The position numbers were made by a program, and so were the translations under genes. The notes below the pieces were generated by a model, which worked only from the letters and a program-made list of their open reading frames with translations, made no database searches and had not been told where the DNA came from. Shown here piece after piece: positions 28,441 to 40,619 of a stretch of DNA of 64,000 nucleotides (its first letter is position 1; each line of letters begins with the position of its first letter). Origin of the DNA: Eulemur rufifrons (taxonomy: Eukaryota > Chordata > Mammalia > Primates > Lemuridae); NCBI RefSeq assembly GCF_041146395.1, contig NC_091009.1:3810001-3874000 (forward strand), in the 5' to 3' direction.

Positions 28441-29377
28441 AAATGCCCCCTGTATTTCTGGAGACAAGATTTGATTTCAGAAGTCAAATAAGGCTTTGCC
28501 TTAAGGAAAAGATAAATGTGTTAGTTCAAAAGCTGCCTCGTCTCAGGAGGGCGTCTTGCTGGTCAGTAGAAGCTGCATCTCAAGGAGACAGCTGTAAACT
28601 GGGCCTTTGGTTCTCACCTGTTTTGAAAGACAAGGCAGGCCTCCCTTAGGACCAAAGGTTGCTGGTGCTGCTGACAGGTGGACCCCCGGAGATGAGAGCT
28701 AATCAGATAGATATGCTAATGCCCAAGCCGGGCCCAGATGGAACCATGCGGTTCAAGTAATTAACACAAAGCACAGCCCATGTTGACTTCTGGGATCATC
28801 TCTGTCTCCAAGAACACAATCACCAGAGCCAAGATGTCTCTGTTTGTTGCTAAAGTAATAGCCTTATCATAAAACTTAGGAGTTTGCCCCAAGAAGACTT
28901 TATAACCCATTGTTCCCCTAGTTAGAGTTAGTTAAAGGATCTGTAGTAGACTTTTAGGAGACTTTGACCCTAAAGCAAACTGCCTGTTAGTATCAAAATC
29001 CCGTTGCCCTTGGCAACCGGAGCCTGTATGTACCCTATATAATACCTGTGTGGAGTTTCAGTCGGGGAAATATTTGATGCGGGTAAAATATTTCCATCCG
29101 GATACCCTCCTTTATCTATTTTCATAAACTTTCACTTTATAAACTATATCTTTGGCTCTGTGTATTATTATTGCCATTACTTTATATTTTTATTTCTGTT
29201 TCCTACTATATTTTTCATCCTTTGCGATGACCCCTGCCTGAGAGACCTGATCGGAAGAAAAAACCTCTTTGCAGGGAGCGTAGCTAACTCCCTGCAAACT
29301 GGCGTAGTCAACTTAGAGATCTGATCAGAACAAAGAGAAAAGGACCTCTTTGCGGGGAGCGTAGCTAACTCCCCGCA
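28413..29377 (+). repeat. 3' LTR of provirus 1 (965 bp)
   Basis: Same start and end as the 5' LTR but 181 bp longer. After 'ctttataaac' it carries 'tatatctttggctctgtg', a T-rich stretch, then 'gagacctgatcggaagaaa' and a first hairpin (29270-29296). Next come 13 nt identical to the post-LTR leader (aactggcgtagtc, 29297-29309), then a related second block 'gagatctgatcagaacaaag' and the terminal hairpin (29351-29377). TATA box at 29036-29042. Confidence 0.95.
29270..29309 (+). other. Duplicated U5 end with captured primer-binding-site fragment
   Basis: The hairpin tgcagggag / ctccctgca (loop cgtagctaa) is followed by aac and tggcgtagtc, the first ten bases of the primer binding site. This is a second 'LTR end plus leader' lying inside the 3' LTR. 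Confidence 0.85.
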
Positions 29378-29383
29378 TTCAGG
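29378..29383 (+). repeat. Provirus 1 target-site duplication, 3'
   Basis: ttcagg directly after the LTR CA, followed by 'ccctctgtcagatcgctgg' of the interrupted monomer. Confidence 0.93.
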
Positions 29384-32300
29384 CCCTCTGTCAGATCGCT
29401 GGTTTGTTTTTATTATCCCCAGAGAAGAGTAGTGGGCATGTGTTTGGCAGGTGAAAAGTGCGGATTCTGTTTCAGAGAATTAAACAGGATCCGCATGGTC
29501 ATCTCATTCCTTTAAGAATCCTTTGCTTCATCAGCTGGGATTCCACCATGTTTCTATATACTCCTCTATGCGTGGGCACAGGTACCTGGCTTGTTCCAAG
29601 AAGTATGCTGGAGAGTTTTCAAATTAACCAGTACGTTGAAAATTATTTGCAGGTTTTCAGCGTTTCACCATAATTTTGATAACGTTTGTATGTGCCTCCT
29701 GAAACCCAAGAAGGCTGCGACGGACATAACTATGCTGAGGAGTAGCTGACGTGGTGTTGCCTATTTTTGTTAGTGGAGACAGACAAGAAGCCATTCTTCT
29801 AAGTATCATCCCACCACCATTTTTGCATTGTTTTAAAATGCAGGGAAATTTTGCAAGTTAGCATTATAATTAGTAGCTGGAGGGTACGGTTTTTTTTTTT
29901 GTGTGTGGTCGATGTGGATGGGGGGGTCAGGCCCTCTGTCAGTTCGCTGGTTAGTTTTTATTATAACCAGAGAGGAGAAGTGGGCATGTGTTTGGCAGGA
30001 GAAAAGGGCGGATTCTGTTTCAGAGAATTAACGATGATCCCCATGGTCATCCCGTTCCTTTAATAATCCTTTACTTCATCAGCTGGAAATCCACCATGGT
30101 TCTATATACTCCTCTTTGCGTGGGAACAGGTAAGTGGCTTGTTCCAAGAAGTATGCCGCAGAACTTTTCAATTAACCACTACGATGAAAATTATTTGCAG
30201 GTGTTCAGCGTTTCACCATAATTGTGATAACGTTTGTTTGTGCCTCCTGAAACCCAAGAAGGCTGCGACGGCCATAACTATGTTGAGGAGTAGCTGACTT
30301 GGTGTTGCCTATTTTTGTTAGTGGAGACAGACAAGAAGCCATTCTTCTAAGTATCATCCCTTCACCATTTTTGCATTGTTTTAAAATGCAGGGAAATTTT
30401 GAAAGTTAGCATTATAATTAGTAGCTAGAGGGTACGGTTTTTTTTTTTTGTGTGTGTGGTTGATGTGGATGGGGGGGTCAGGCCCTCTGTCAGTTTGCTG
30501 GTTAGTTTTTATTATCCCCAGAGAGGAGAAGTGGGCATGTGTTTGGCAGGTGAAAAGGGCGGATTCTGTTTCAGAGAATTAACCATGATCCCCATGGTCA
30601 TCCCGTTCCTTTAATAATCCTTTACTTCATCAGCTGGAAATCCACCATGGTTCTATATACTCCTCTTTGCGTGGGAACAGGTAACTGGCTTGTTCCAAGA
30701 AGTATGCCGCAGAGCTATTCAATTAACCACTACGTTGAAAATTATTTGCAGGTGTTCACGGTTTCACCATAATTGTGATAACGTTTGTTTGTGCCTCCTG
30801 AAACCCAAGAAGGCTGCGACGGACATAACTATGCTGAGGAGTAGCTGACTTGGTGTTGCCTATTTTTGTTAGTGGAGACAGACAAGAAGCCATTCTTCTA
30901 TGTATTATCCCACCACCATTTTTGCATTGTTTTAAAATGCAGGGAAATTTGGAAAGTTAGCATTATAATTAGTAGCTAGAGGGTACGGTTTTTTTTTTTT
31001 GTGTGTGTGTGTGGTCGATGTGGATGGGGGGGTCAGGCCCTCTGTCAGTTTGCTGGTTAGTTTTTATTATCCCCGGAGAGGAGAAGTGGGCATGTGTTTG
31101 GCAGGTGAAAAGGGCGGATTCTGTTTCAGAGAATTAACGATGATCCCCATGGTCATCCCGTTCCTTTAATAATCCTTAACTTCATCAGCTGGAAATCCAC
31201 CATGGTTCTATATACTCCTCTTTGCGTGGGAACAGGTAACTGGCTTGTTCCAAGAAGTATGCCGCAGAGCTATTCAATTAACCACTACGTTGAAAATTAT
31301 TTGCAGGTGTTCACGGTTTCACCATAATTGTGATAACGTTTGTTTGTGCCTCCTGAAACCCAAGAAGGCTGCGACGGACATAACTATGCTGAGGAGTAGC
31401 TGACTTGGTGTTGCCTATTTTTTTTAGTGGAGACTGACAAGTAGCCATTCTTCTGAGTATCATCCCACCACCATTTTTCCATTGTTTTAAAATGCAGGGT
31501 AATTTTGCAAGTTAGCATTATAATTAGCAGCTGGAGGGTACGGGTTTTTTTTTGTGTGTGGTTGATGTGGATGGGGGGGTCAGGCCCTCTGTCAGTTCGC
31601 TGGTTAGTTTTTATTATCCCCAGAGAGGAGAAGTGGGCATGCGTTTGGCAAGTGAAAAGGGCGGATTCTGTTTCAGAGAATTAACGATGATCCCATGCTC
31701 ATCCCGTTCCTTTAATAATCCTTACCTTCATCAGCTGGAAATCCACCATGGTTCTATATACTCCTCTTTGCGTGGGAACAGGTAACTGGCTTGTTCCAAG
31801 AAGTATGCCGCAGAGCTTTTCAATTAACCAGTACGTTAAAAATTATTTGTAGGTGTTCATCGTTTCACCATAATTGTGATAACGTTTGTTTCTGCCTCCT
31901 GAAACCCAAGAAGGCTGCCACGAACATAACTATGCTGAGGCGTAGCTGACTTGGTTTTGCCTATTTTTGTTAGTGGAAACTGACAAGAATCCATTCTTCT
32001 AAGTATCATCTCACCATCATTTTTCCATTGTTTAAAAATGCAGGAAAATTTTGCAAGTTAGCATTATAATTAGTAGCTGGAGGCTACGGTGTTTTTTTTT
32101 TTTTCCTGTGGGGTCGGTGTGGATGTGTTGGTCAGGCCCTCTGTCAGTTCGCTGGTTTGTTTTTATTATCCCCAGAGAGGAGAAGTGGGTATTAGTATGG
32201 CAGGTGAAAACTGCGGATCTGTTTCAGAGAATTAAACAGGATCCGCATGGTAATCCCGTTCCTTTAAGAATCCTTTGCTTCATGAGCTGGGAATCCACCA

Positions 32301-35300
32301 TGGTTCTATATACTTCTCTATGCGTGGGCACAGGAATCTGGCTTGTTCCAAGAAGTATGCCTCAGAGCTTTTCAATTAACCAGTATGTTGAAAATCCTTT
32401 GCAGGTTTTCAGCGTTTCACCATAATTGAGATAACGTGTGTATGTGCCTACTGAAACCAAATATGGCTGCTACGGACATAACTATGCTTAGGCATAGCTG
32501 ACTTGGTGTTGCCTATTTTTGTCAGTGGAGACTGACAAGAAGCCATTCTTCTAAGTATCATCCCACCATCATTTCTCCATTGTTTAAAAATGAAGAGAAA
32601 TTTTGCAAATTGGCATTATAATTAGTAGCTGGAGGGTACTTTTTTTTTTTGGGGGGGTCGGTCAGGATGGGTGTTCAGGCCCTCTGTCAGATCGCTGGTT
32701 TGTTTTTATTATCCCCAGAGAAGAGTAGTGGGCATGTGTTTGGCAGGTGAAAAGTGCAGATTCTGTTTCAGAGAATTAAACAGGATCCGCATGGTCATCT
32801 CATGCCTTTAAGAATCCTTTGCTTCATCAGCTGGGATTCCACCATGTTTCTATATACTCCTCTATGCGTGGGCACAGGTACCTGGCTTGTTCCAAGAAGT
32901 ATGCTGGAGAGTTTTCAAATTAACCAGTACGTTGAAAATTATTTGCAGGTGTTCAGCGTTTCACCATAATTGTGATAACGTTTGTTTGTGCCTCCTGAAA
33001 CCGAAGAAGGCTGGGACGGACATAACTATGTTGAGGAGTAGCTGACTTGGTGTTGCCTATTTTTGTTAGTGGAGACAGACAAGAAGTCATTCTTCTAAGT
33101 ATCATCCCATCACCATTTTTGCATTGTTTTAAAATGCAGGGAAATTTTGTAAGTTAGCATTATAATTAGTAGCTAGAGGGTACGGTTTTTTTTTTTTGTG
33201 TGTGTGGTCGATGTGGATGGGGGGGTCAGGCCCTCTGTCAGTTTGCTGGTTAGTTTTTATTATCCCCAGAGAGGAGAAGTGGGCATGTGTTTGGCAGGTG
33301 AAAAGGGCGGATTCTGTTTCAGAGAATTAACCATGATCCCCATGGTCATCCCGTTCCTTTAATAATCCTTTACTTCATCAGCTGGAAATCCACCATGGTT
33401 CTATATACTCCTCTTTGCGTGGGAACAGGTAACTGGCTTGTTCCAAGAAGTATGCCGCAGAGCTATTCAATTAACCACTACGTTGAAAATTATTTGCAGG
33501 TGTTCACGGTTTCACCATAATTGTGATAACGTTTGTTTGTGCCTCCTGAAACCCAAGAAGGCTGCGACGGACATAACTATGCTGAGGAGTAGCTGACTTG
33601 GTTTTGCCTATTTTTTTTAGTGGAGACTGACAAGTAGCCATTCTTCTGAGTATCATCCCACCACCATTTTTCCATTGTTATAAAATGCAGGGTAATTTTG
33701 CAAGTTAGCATTATAATTAGCAGCTGGAGGGTACGGTTTTTTTTTTTGTGTGTGGTCGATGTGGATGGGGGGGTCAGGCCCTCTGTCAGTTCGCTGGTTA
33801 GTTTTTATTATCCCCAGAGATGAGAAGTGGGCATGTGTTTGGCAGGTGAAAAGGGCGGATTCTGTTTCAGAGAATTAACGATGATCCCATGCTCATCCCG
33901 TTCCTTTAATAATCCTTACCTTCATCAGCTGGAAATCCACCATGGTTCTATATACTCCTCTTTGCGTTGCAACAGGTAACTGGCTTGTTCCAAGAAGTAT
34001 GCCGCAGAGCTTTTCAATTAACCAGTACGTTGAAAATTATTTGCAGGTGTTCAGCGTTTCACCATAATTGTGATAACGTTTGTTTGTGCCTCCTGAAACC
34101 CAAGAAGGCTGCCACGAACATAACTATGCTGAGGCGTAGCTGACTTGGTTTTGCCTATTTTTGTTAGTGGAAACTGACAAGAATCCATTCTTCTAAGTAT
34201 CATCTCACCATCATTTTTCCATTGTTTAAAAATGCAGGAAAATTTTGCAAGTTAGCATTATAATTACTAGCTGGAGGCTACGGTGTTTTTTTTTTTTCCT
34301 GTGGGGTCGGTGTGGATGTGTTGGTCAGGCCCTCTGTCAGTTCGCTGGTTTGTTTTTATTATCCCCAGAGAGGAGAAGTGGGTATTAGTATGGCAGGTGA
34401 AAACTTCGGATCTGTTTCAGAGAATTAAACAGGATCCGCATGGTAATCCCGTTCCTTTAAGAATCCTTTGCTTCATGAGCTGGGAATCCACCATGGTTCT
34501 ATGTACTTCTCTATGCGTGGGCACAGGAATCTGGCTTGTTCCAAGAAGTATGCCTCAGAGCTTTTCAATTAACCAGTATGTTGAAAATCCTTTGCAGGTT
34601 TTCAGCGTTTCACCATAATTGTGATAACGTGTGTATGTGCCTACTGAAACCAAATATGGCTGCTACGGACATAACTATGCTGAGGCGTAGCTGACTTGGT
34701 GTTGCCTATTTTTGTCAGTGGAAACTGACAAGAAGCCATTCTTCTAAGTATCATCCCACCATCATTTCTCCATTGTTTAAAAATGCAGGGAAATTTTGCA
34801 AATTGGCATTATAATTAGTAGCTGTAGGGTACTTTTTTTTTTGTGGGGTCGGTCAGGATGGGTGTTCAGGCCCTCTGTGAGATCGCTGGTTTGTTTTTAT
34901 TATCCCCAGAGAAGAGTAGTGGGCATGTGTTTGGCAGGTGAAATGTGCGGATTCTGTTTCAGAGAATTAAACAGGATCCGCATGGTCATCTCATTCCTTT
35001 AAGAATCCTTTGCTTCATCAGCTGGGATTCCACCATGTTTCTATATACTCCTCTATGCGTGGGCACAGGTACCTGGCTTGTTCCAAGAATTATGCTGGAG
35101 AGTTTTCAAATTAACCAGTACGTTGAAAATTATTTGCAGGTTTTCAGCGTTTTACCATAATTTTGATAACGTTTGTATGTGCCTCCTGAAACCCAAGAAG
35201 GCTGCGACGGACATAACTATGCTGAGGAGTAGCTGACTTGGTGTTGCCTATTTTTGTTAGTGGAGACAGACAAGAAGCCATTCTTCTAAGTATCATCCCA

Positions 35301-37606
35301 CCACCATTTTTCCATTGTTTTAAAATGCAGGGAAATTTTGCAAGTTAGCATTATAATTAGTAACTGGAGGGTACGGTTTTTTTTTTGTGTGGTCGATGTG
35401 GATGGGGGGTTCAGGCCCTCTGTCAGTTCGCTGGTTAGTTTTTATTATAACCAGAGAGGAGAAGTGGGCATGTGTTTGGCAGGAGAAAAGGGCGGATTCT
35501 GTTTCAGAGAATTAACGATGATCCCCATGGTCATCCCGTTCCTTTAATAATCCTTTACTTCATCAGCTGGAAATCCACCATGGTTCTATATACTCCTCTT
35601 TGCGTGGGAACAGGTAACTGGCTTGTTCCAAGAAGTATGCCGCAGAGCTTTTCAATTAACCACTACGATGAAAATTATTTGCAGGTGTTCAGCGTTTCAC
35701 CATAATTGTGATAACGTTTGTTTGTGCCTCCTGAAACCCAAGATGGCTGCCACGAACATAACGATGCTGAGGCGTAGCTGATTTGGTTTTGCCTATTTTT
35801 GTTAGTGGAGATTGACAAGAATCCATTCTTCTAAGTATCATCTCACCATCATTTTTCCATTGTTTAAAAATGTAGGAAAATTTTGCATGTTAGCATTATA
35901 ATTAGTAGCTGGAGGCTACGGTGTTTTTTTTTTTTTTTTCCTGTGGGGTCGGTGTGAATGTGTTGGTCAGGCCCTCTGTCAGTGCGCTGGTTTGTTTTTA
36001 TTATCCTCAGAGAGGAGAAGTGGGTATTAGTATGGCAGGTGAAAACTGTGGATCTGTTTCAGAGAATTAAACAGGATCCGCATGGTAATCCCGTTCCTTT
36101 AAGAATCCTTTGCTTCATGAGCTGGGAATCCACCATGGTTCTATATACTTCTCTATGCGTGGGCACAGGAAACTGGCTTGTTCCAAGAAGTATGCCTCAG
36201 AGCTTTTCAATTAACCAGTATGTTGAAAATCCTTTGCAGGTTTCAGCGTTTCACCATAATTGTGATAACGTGTGTATGTGTCTCCTGAAAGCCAATATGG
36301 CTGCCAAGGACATAAGTATCCTGAGGCGTAGCTGACTTCGTGTTGCCTATTTTTGTTAGTGGAGACTGACAAGAAGCCATTCTTCTAAGTATCATCCCAC
36401 CACCATTTTTCCATTGTTTTAAAATGCAGGGAAATTTTGCAAGTTAGCATTATAATTAGTAGCTGGAGGGTACGGTTTTTTTTTGTGTGTGGTCGATGTG
36501 GATGGGGGGGTCAGGCCCTCTGTCAGTTCGCTGGTTAGTTTTTATTATCCCCAGAGAGTAGATGTGGGCATGTGTTTGGCAGGTGAAAAGGGCGGTTTCT
36601 GTTTCAGAGAATTAACGATCATCCCCATGCTCATCCCGTTCCTTTAATAATCCTTTACTTCATCAGCTGGAAATCCACCATGGTTCTATATACTCCTCTT
36701 TGCGTGGGAACAGGTAACTGGCTTGTTCCAAGAAGTATGCCGCAGAGCTTTTCAATTAACCACTACGTTCAAAATTATTTGCAGGTGTTCAGTGTTTCAC
36801 CATAATTGTGATAACGTTTGTTTGTGCCTCCTGAAACCCAAGATGGCTGCCACGAACATAACGATGCTGAGGCGTAGCTGATTTGGTTTTGCCTATTTTT
36901 GTTAGTGGAGACTGACAAGAATCCATTCTTCTAAGTATCACCTCACCATCATTTTTCCATTGTTTAAAAATGCAGGAAAATTTTGCAAGTTAGCATTATA
37001 ATTACTAGCTGGAGGCTATGGTGTTTTTTTTTTTTTTTTCCTGTGGGGTTGGTGTGGATGTGTTGGTCAGGCCCTCTGTCAGTTCGCTGGTTTGTTTATA
37101 TTATCCCCAGAGAGGAGAAGTGGGTATTACTATGGCAGGTGAAAACTGCGGATCTGTTTCAGAGAATTAAACAGGATCCGCATGGTAATCCCGTTCCTTT
37201 AAGAATCCTTTGCTTCATGAGCTGGGAATCCACCATGGTTCTATATACTTCTCTATGCGTGGGCACAGGAAACTGGCTTGTTCCAAGAAGTATGCCTCAG
37301 AGCTTTTCAATTAACCAGTATGTTGAAAATCCTTTGCAGGTTTTCAGCGTTTCACCATAATTGTGATAACGTGTGTATGTGTCTCCTGAAACCCAACATG
37401 GCTGCCAAGGACATAAGTATCCTGAGGCGTAGCTGACTTCGTGTTGCCTATTTTTGTTAGTGGAGACTGACAAGAAGCCATTCTTCTAAGTATCATCCCA
37501 CCATCATTTTTCCATTGTTTAAAAATGCAGGGAAATTTTGCAAGTTAGCATTTTAATTAGTAGCTGGAGGGTACTTTTTTTTTTGTGGGGTCGGTCAGGA
37601 TGGGTG
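29384..37606 (+). repeat. Homogenised satellite array between the two proviruses (about 15 monomers)
   Basis: By anchor: C 29421, A 29970, A 30517, A 31076, A 31626, B 32178, C 32720, A 33270, A 33818, B 34370, C 34910, A 35456, B 36013, A 36556, B 37106, then the C monomer broken by provirus 2. From 30818 on the order and sequence repeat 16314 onward. The duplication junction lies within the monomer at about 30,818-30,867. No gene seen. Confidence 0.92.
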
Positions 37607-37612
37607 TTCAGG
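37607..37612 (+). repeat. Provirus 2 target-site duplication, 5'
   Basis: ttcagg, the same hexamer and the same monomer position as for provirus 1. This shows the second copy arose by duplication and not by a new insertion. Confidence 0.92.
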
Positions 37613-38396
37613 TGTTGAGCCTAAGAATACTGAGTTGTAGAAATGCCCCCTGTATTTCTGGAGACAAGATTTGATTTCAGAAGTCAAATAAGGCTTTTCC
37701 TTAAGGAAAAGATAAATGTGTTAGTTCAAAAGCTGCCTCGTCTCAGGAGGGCGTCTTGCTGGTCAGTAGAAGCTGCATCTCAAGGAGACAGCTGTAAACT
37801 GGGCCTTTGGTTCTCACCTGTTTTGAAAGACAAGGCAGGCCTCCCTTAGGACCAAAGGTTGCTGGTGCTGCTGACAGGTGGACCCCCGGAGATGAGAGCT
37901 AATCAGATAGATATGCTAATGCCCAAGCCGGGCCCAGATGGAACCATGCGGTTCAAGTAATTAACACAAAGCACAGCCCATGTTGACTTCTGGGATCATC
38001 TCTGTCTCCAAGAACACAATCACCAGAGCCAAGATGTCTCTGTTTGTTGCTAAAGTAATAGCCTTATCATAAAACTTAGGAGTTTGCCCCAAGAAGATTT
38101 TATAACCCATTGTTCCCCTAGTTAGAGTTAGTTAAAGGATCTGTAGTAGACTTTTAGGAGACTTTGACCCTAAAGCAAACTGCCTGTTAGTATCAAAATC
38201 CCGTTGCCCTTGGCAACCGGAGCCTGTATGTACCCTATATAATACCTGTGTGGAGTTTCAGTCGGGGAAATATTTGATGCGGGTAAAATATTTCCATCCG
38301 GATACCCTCCTTTATCTATTTTCATAAACTTTCACTTTATAAACAAACAAAAAAAAAAAAGGACCTCTTTGCGGGGAGCGTAGCTAACTCCCCGCA
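37613..38396 (+). repeat. 5' LTR of provirus 2
   Basis: 784 bp, with the same A-rich run in place of the 181-bp segment. TATA box at 38236-38242; terminal hairpin at 38370-38396. Confidence 0.94.
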
Positions 38397-38399
38397 AAC

Positions 38400-38416
38400 T
38401 GGCGTAGTCGGCAGGA
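38400..38416 (+). promoter_or_regulatory. Primer binding site of provirus 2, tRNA-Ser type
   Basis: tggcgtagtcggcagga, unchanged from copy 1. Confidence 0.82.
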
Positions 38417-38529
38417 CACTCCGATAGGGTCTTGAAGGCAAAAGGCTTTGCTCGAGCGAAGAGTTCCCGAATTGCATCGCAAGGGACCTGGAGTGGATTG
38501 AAAGTCGCGCGCGCGTCTTACCTAGTGAG

Positions 38530-38537
38530 AGGTAAGT
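38530..38537 (+). promoter_or_regulatory. Candidate splice donor, provirus 2
   Basis: AG|GTAAGT retained. Confidence 0.55.
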
Positions 38538-38585
38538 GAACATCTCCAGGGCAAAGTAAATTATTATTCTGTCCGGATTAAAATA

Positions 38586-39672
38586 ATGAGGAAGACTATC
38601 TTTTCTGAGTATGTGGAATTGTTGAGAGCTTATTAAAGAGTACTAGAGTAATTGCCAAAAAGAAAAATCTCGAGAAATTGTTAATTTAATTTCCAAGCAC
38701 TGTGATTGGTTCCCACCTCCGGGTGAGTTCAAGCTGCAGCAAAAGTAGTTGGCGCTGAAAACATTATGAAAAGCGCTCCGAAAATAAATAAATAAATAAA
38801 TAAATTAAATTTCTCTATGTATTTAAAAGCTCTGCTCTTTAATTTCTCAAGCTCTACAGCTGTTTCATTCTAACTCAGAATTCTCTTTTAGCGAGACGGA
38901 GGATATCCATCCTAAAATAAGCTTAGTAAAAGATCTGGAGCCTGTTTTTAGCAGAAAAGAGAAGGTCAATTGGGACCTTCCGTCTGCATTGGGCCAGGAT
39001 AAGACAAAGCCAATAAAAGTAGGTACCGACCCTCTTCTCGGGTCTATAGAAAATATAGAAAAGAGAAAAAGAAAGAATTCTAAAGGAGAACTTTCACTTT
39101 AAGAGCTCTCTGCGCGGCTCAAGTCAGCCGCTTTAAGCTTGGGAACCGCTACTCTCTAATGCAAATGATTCCCTGAAGCATGATCCACCGTTGAGAGAGG
39201 CTGTTAAAAAAAAAAAAACTTTTAAAGAACAAACTAAGATCTTAGAAAAGATGATCAGGTTATTGCTCAAATTCAACAGTGCTGTATTAGAACATAAGAG
39301 AAGATAGCTTCTCCTAAACAGTCTGTGTTTTCTTGTGTAAGATGTTAAAGAAAATGTTAATGAAACTTATGTAGATTTTATCACTAGATTACAAGATGTG
39401 CAAAAAACGGTTAGTCCGCCTGACTTAAAAAATTTAATATTACATATATTGGCTTTTAATAATACTAATTCAAAATGTTAGCGGCTTTTACATCCGCCGC
39501 TCAAAAAAAAAAAAAAAAAGGGTTTCGCCGAAAAGTTAAATCAGAGGCTTTTAAAATACAAATGTTGGCTGAGGCTAGCAGTGGGAAAGGCATTCCCAGA
39601 AAGCAAAAAACTGTCGTAAAATGTCTCGATTACGTCCGTAAAGGACATTTTGGAAAAAAAAAAAAATTATAA
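38586..39672 (+). pseudogene. gag: gag remnant, provirus 2
   Basis: Carries the same broken matrix, capsid ('NETYVDFITRLQ') and zinc-knuckle ('CLDYVRKGHFG') fragments with the same stops. It includes the (AAAT)n run and the homopolymer A-runs at unchanged length. Confidence 0.8.
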
Positions 39673-39673
39673 A

Positions 39674-39883
39674 CAACTTTCCGGAGCTTTTATCACTGAC
39701 TGGAGCTCTCTTACCTTAAAAGGGATTTCAGTACATTTGGGTATAGTTGATTCAGATTACTCAGGAAAAATTTCAGTTAATGATTAGTTCCAATTTTGAT
39801 TATCTTATTCAGGCTAGAGACCGTATTGCACAACTTCTATTGTTACCTTATATACAGAAGTTCTAAGGCAAGGAGGTTTTGGG
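39674..39883 (+). pseudogene. dUTPase remnant, provirus 2
   Basis: Motif-3, motif-4 and motif-5 pieces ('GIVDSDYSG', 'RIAQLLLLPYI', 'GGFGSTG') with the same stops and frame change as copy 1. Confidence 0.8.
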
Positions 39884-39898
39884 AGCACTGGAACTAAA

Positions 39899-40375
39899 GT
39901 GTATTGGCAAGCTTTAATTAATGACCAGAGACCTCAATTAGAGATTAAGTTAAATGGCAAATCTTTTGTTGGACTTGTAGATACTGGGGCTGATGTTACA
40001 ATTATTTCTAAAAGTTTTTGGCCAAAGGCTTGGCCTTTACAAGAAGTTCCTACTGTTCTTACCGGAATAGGAACGATGACTGACATATTTCAAAGTCGAC
40101 AAATTTTAAATTGTTCAGGTCCTGATGGACAGACAGCCACTTTAAAACCTTACGTGGCTAACATCACTATTAATTTGTGGGGAAGAGATTTGTTACAGCA
40201 ATGGGGAGCATACATCAATATACCTAATACATCTGCTCCTGCTAAACAGATTATGTTAAATATGAATTATAACCCTTGTTTTGGTTTGGGTAAAAGGAGC
40301 CAAGGGGCTAAGACTTTCGAGGCACCAAAGGCACATACTTCTCGGCATGGTTTATGCTATCCAAATTTTGGATAG
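39899..40375 (+). pseudogene. pro: Protease domain, provirus 2
   Basis: The 158-codon translation is identical to copy 1, with DTG at residues 28-30 and 'GLGKRSQG' near the end. It is cut off from any intact upstream gag. Confidence 0.87.
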
Positions 40376-40616
40376 CGGCCACTGCTGCTGAAAAGCACCA
40401 TTATGCTCTGGCTTTAAATTGGATATCACAAAAGCCTATATGGACAGAGCAGTGGCCACTAAACCAAGAAAAATTGGGTGCTCTTCAAATATTAGGAGAA
40501 GAACAATTACAAGCAGGACATATAGAGGAGTCCACCAGTCCGTGGAATTTTCCTATATTTGTTATTAAAAAGAAATCTGGCAAATGGCAAATGTTAACTG
40601 ATTTAAAAATAATCAA
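40354..40616 (+). pseudogene. pol: Truncated reverse transcriptase, provirus 2
   Basis: Only the fingers region remains, joined to integrase at the same deletion point as in copy 1. Confidence 0.9.
40363..40457 (+). promoter_or_regulatory. Pro-pol frameshift signal, provirus 2
   Basis: Slippery A AAT TTT at 40363-40369 and the 10-bp stem 40377-40386 / 40448-40457, unchanged. Confidence 0.76.
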
Positions 40617-40619
40617 TAT

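Larger units (their letters stand above)
23109..29377 (+). mobile_element. Betaretrovirus-like endogenous provirus, copy 1 (6,269 bp)
   Basis: LTR, Ser-type primer binding site, gag, dUTPase-protease, truncated RT, integrase, env, polypurine tract, LTR. The dUTPase fused upstream of protease, a G-patch-like tail on protease, the pro-pol overlap with a slippery site, the betaretroviral style of the TM protein and the 6-bp target duplication all point to class II (betaretrovirus-like). It is short for the class, mainly because most of RT and all RNase H are missing. No gene except the TM half of env is open over its full domain. It lies in a C-type satellite monomer in the same orientation as the array is written here. 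Confidence 0.95.
16314..30817 (+). repeat. 14,504-bp tandem segmental duplication, unit 1
   Basis: The unit comprises satellite, a whole provirus and more satellite. Every provirus and satellite landmark I compared recurs at exactly +14,504, including homopolymer lengths. Identity begins at 16314, because base 16313 is g where the counterpart 30817 is c. The flanking monomers differ at several diagnostic bases, for example 'ttcagcgttt' before the boundary at 16250 against 'ttcacggttt' at the counterpart. Confidence 0.93.
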
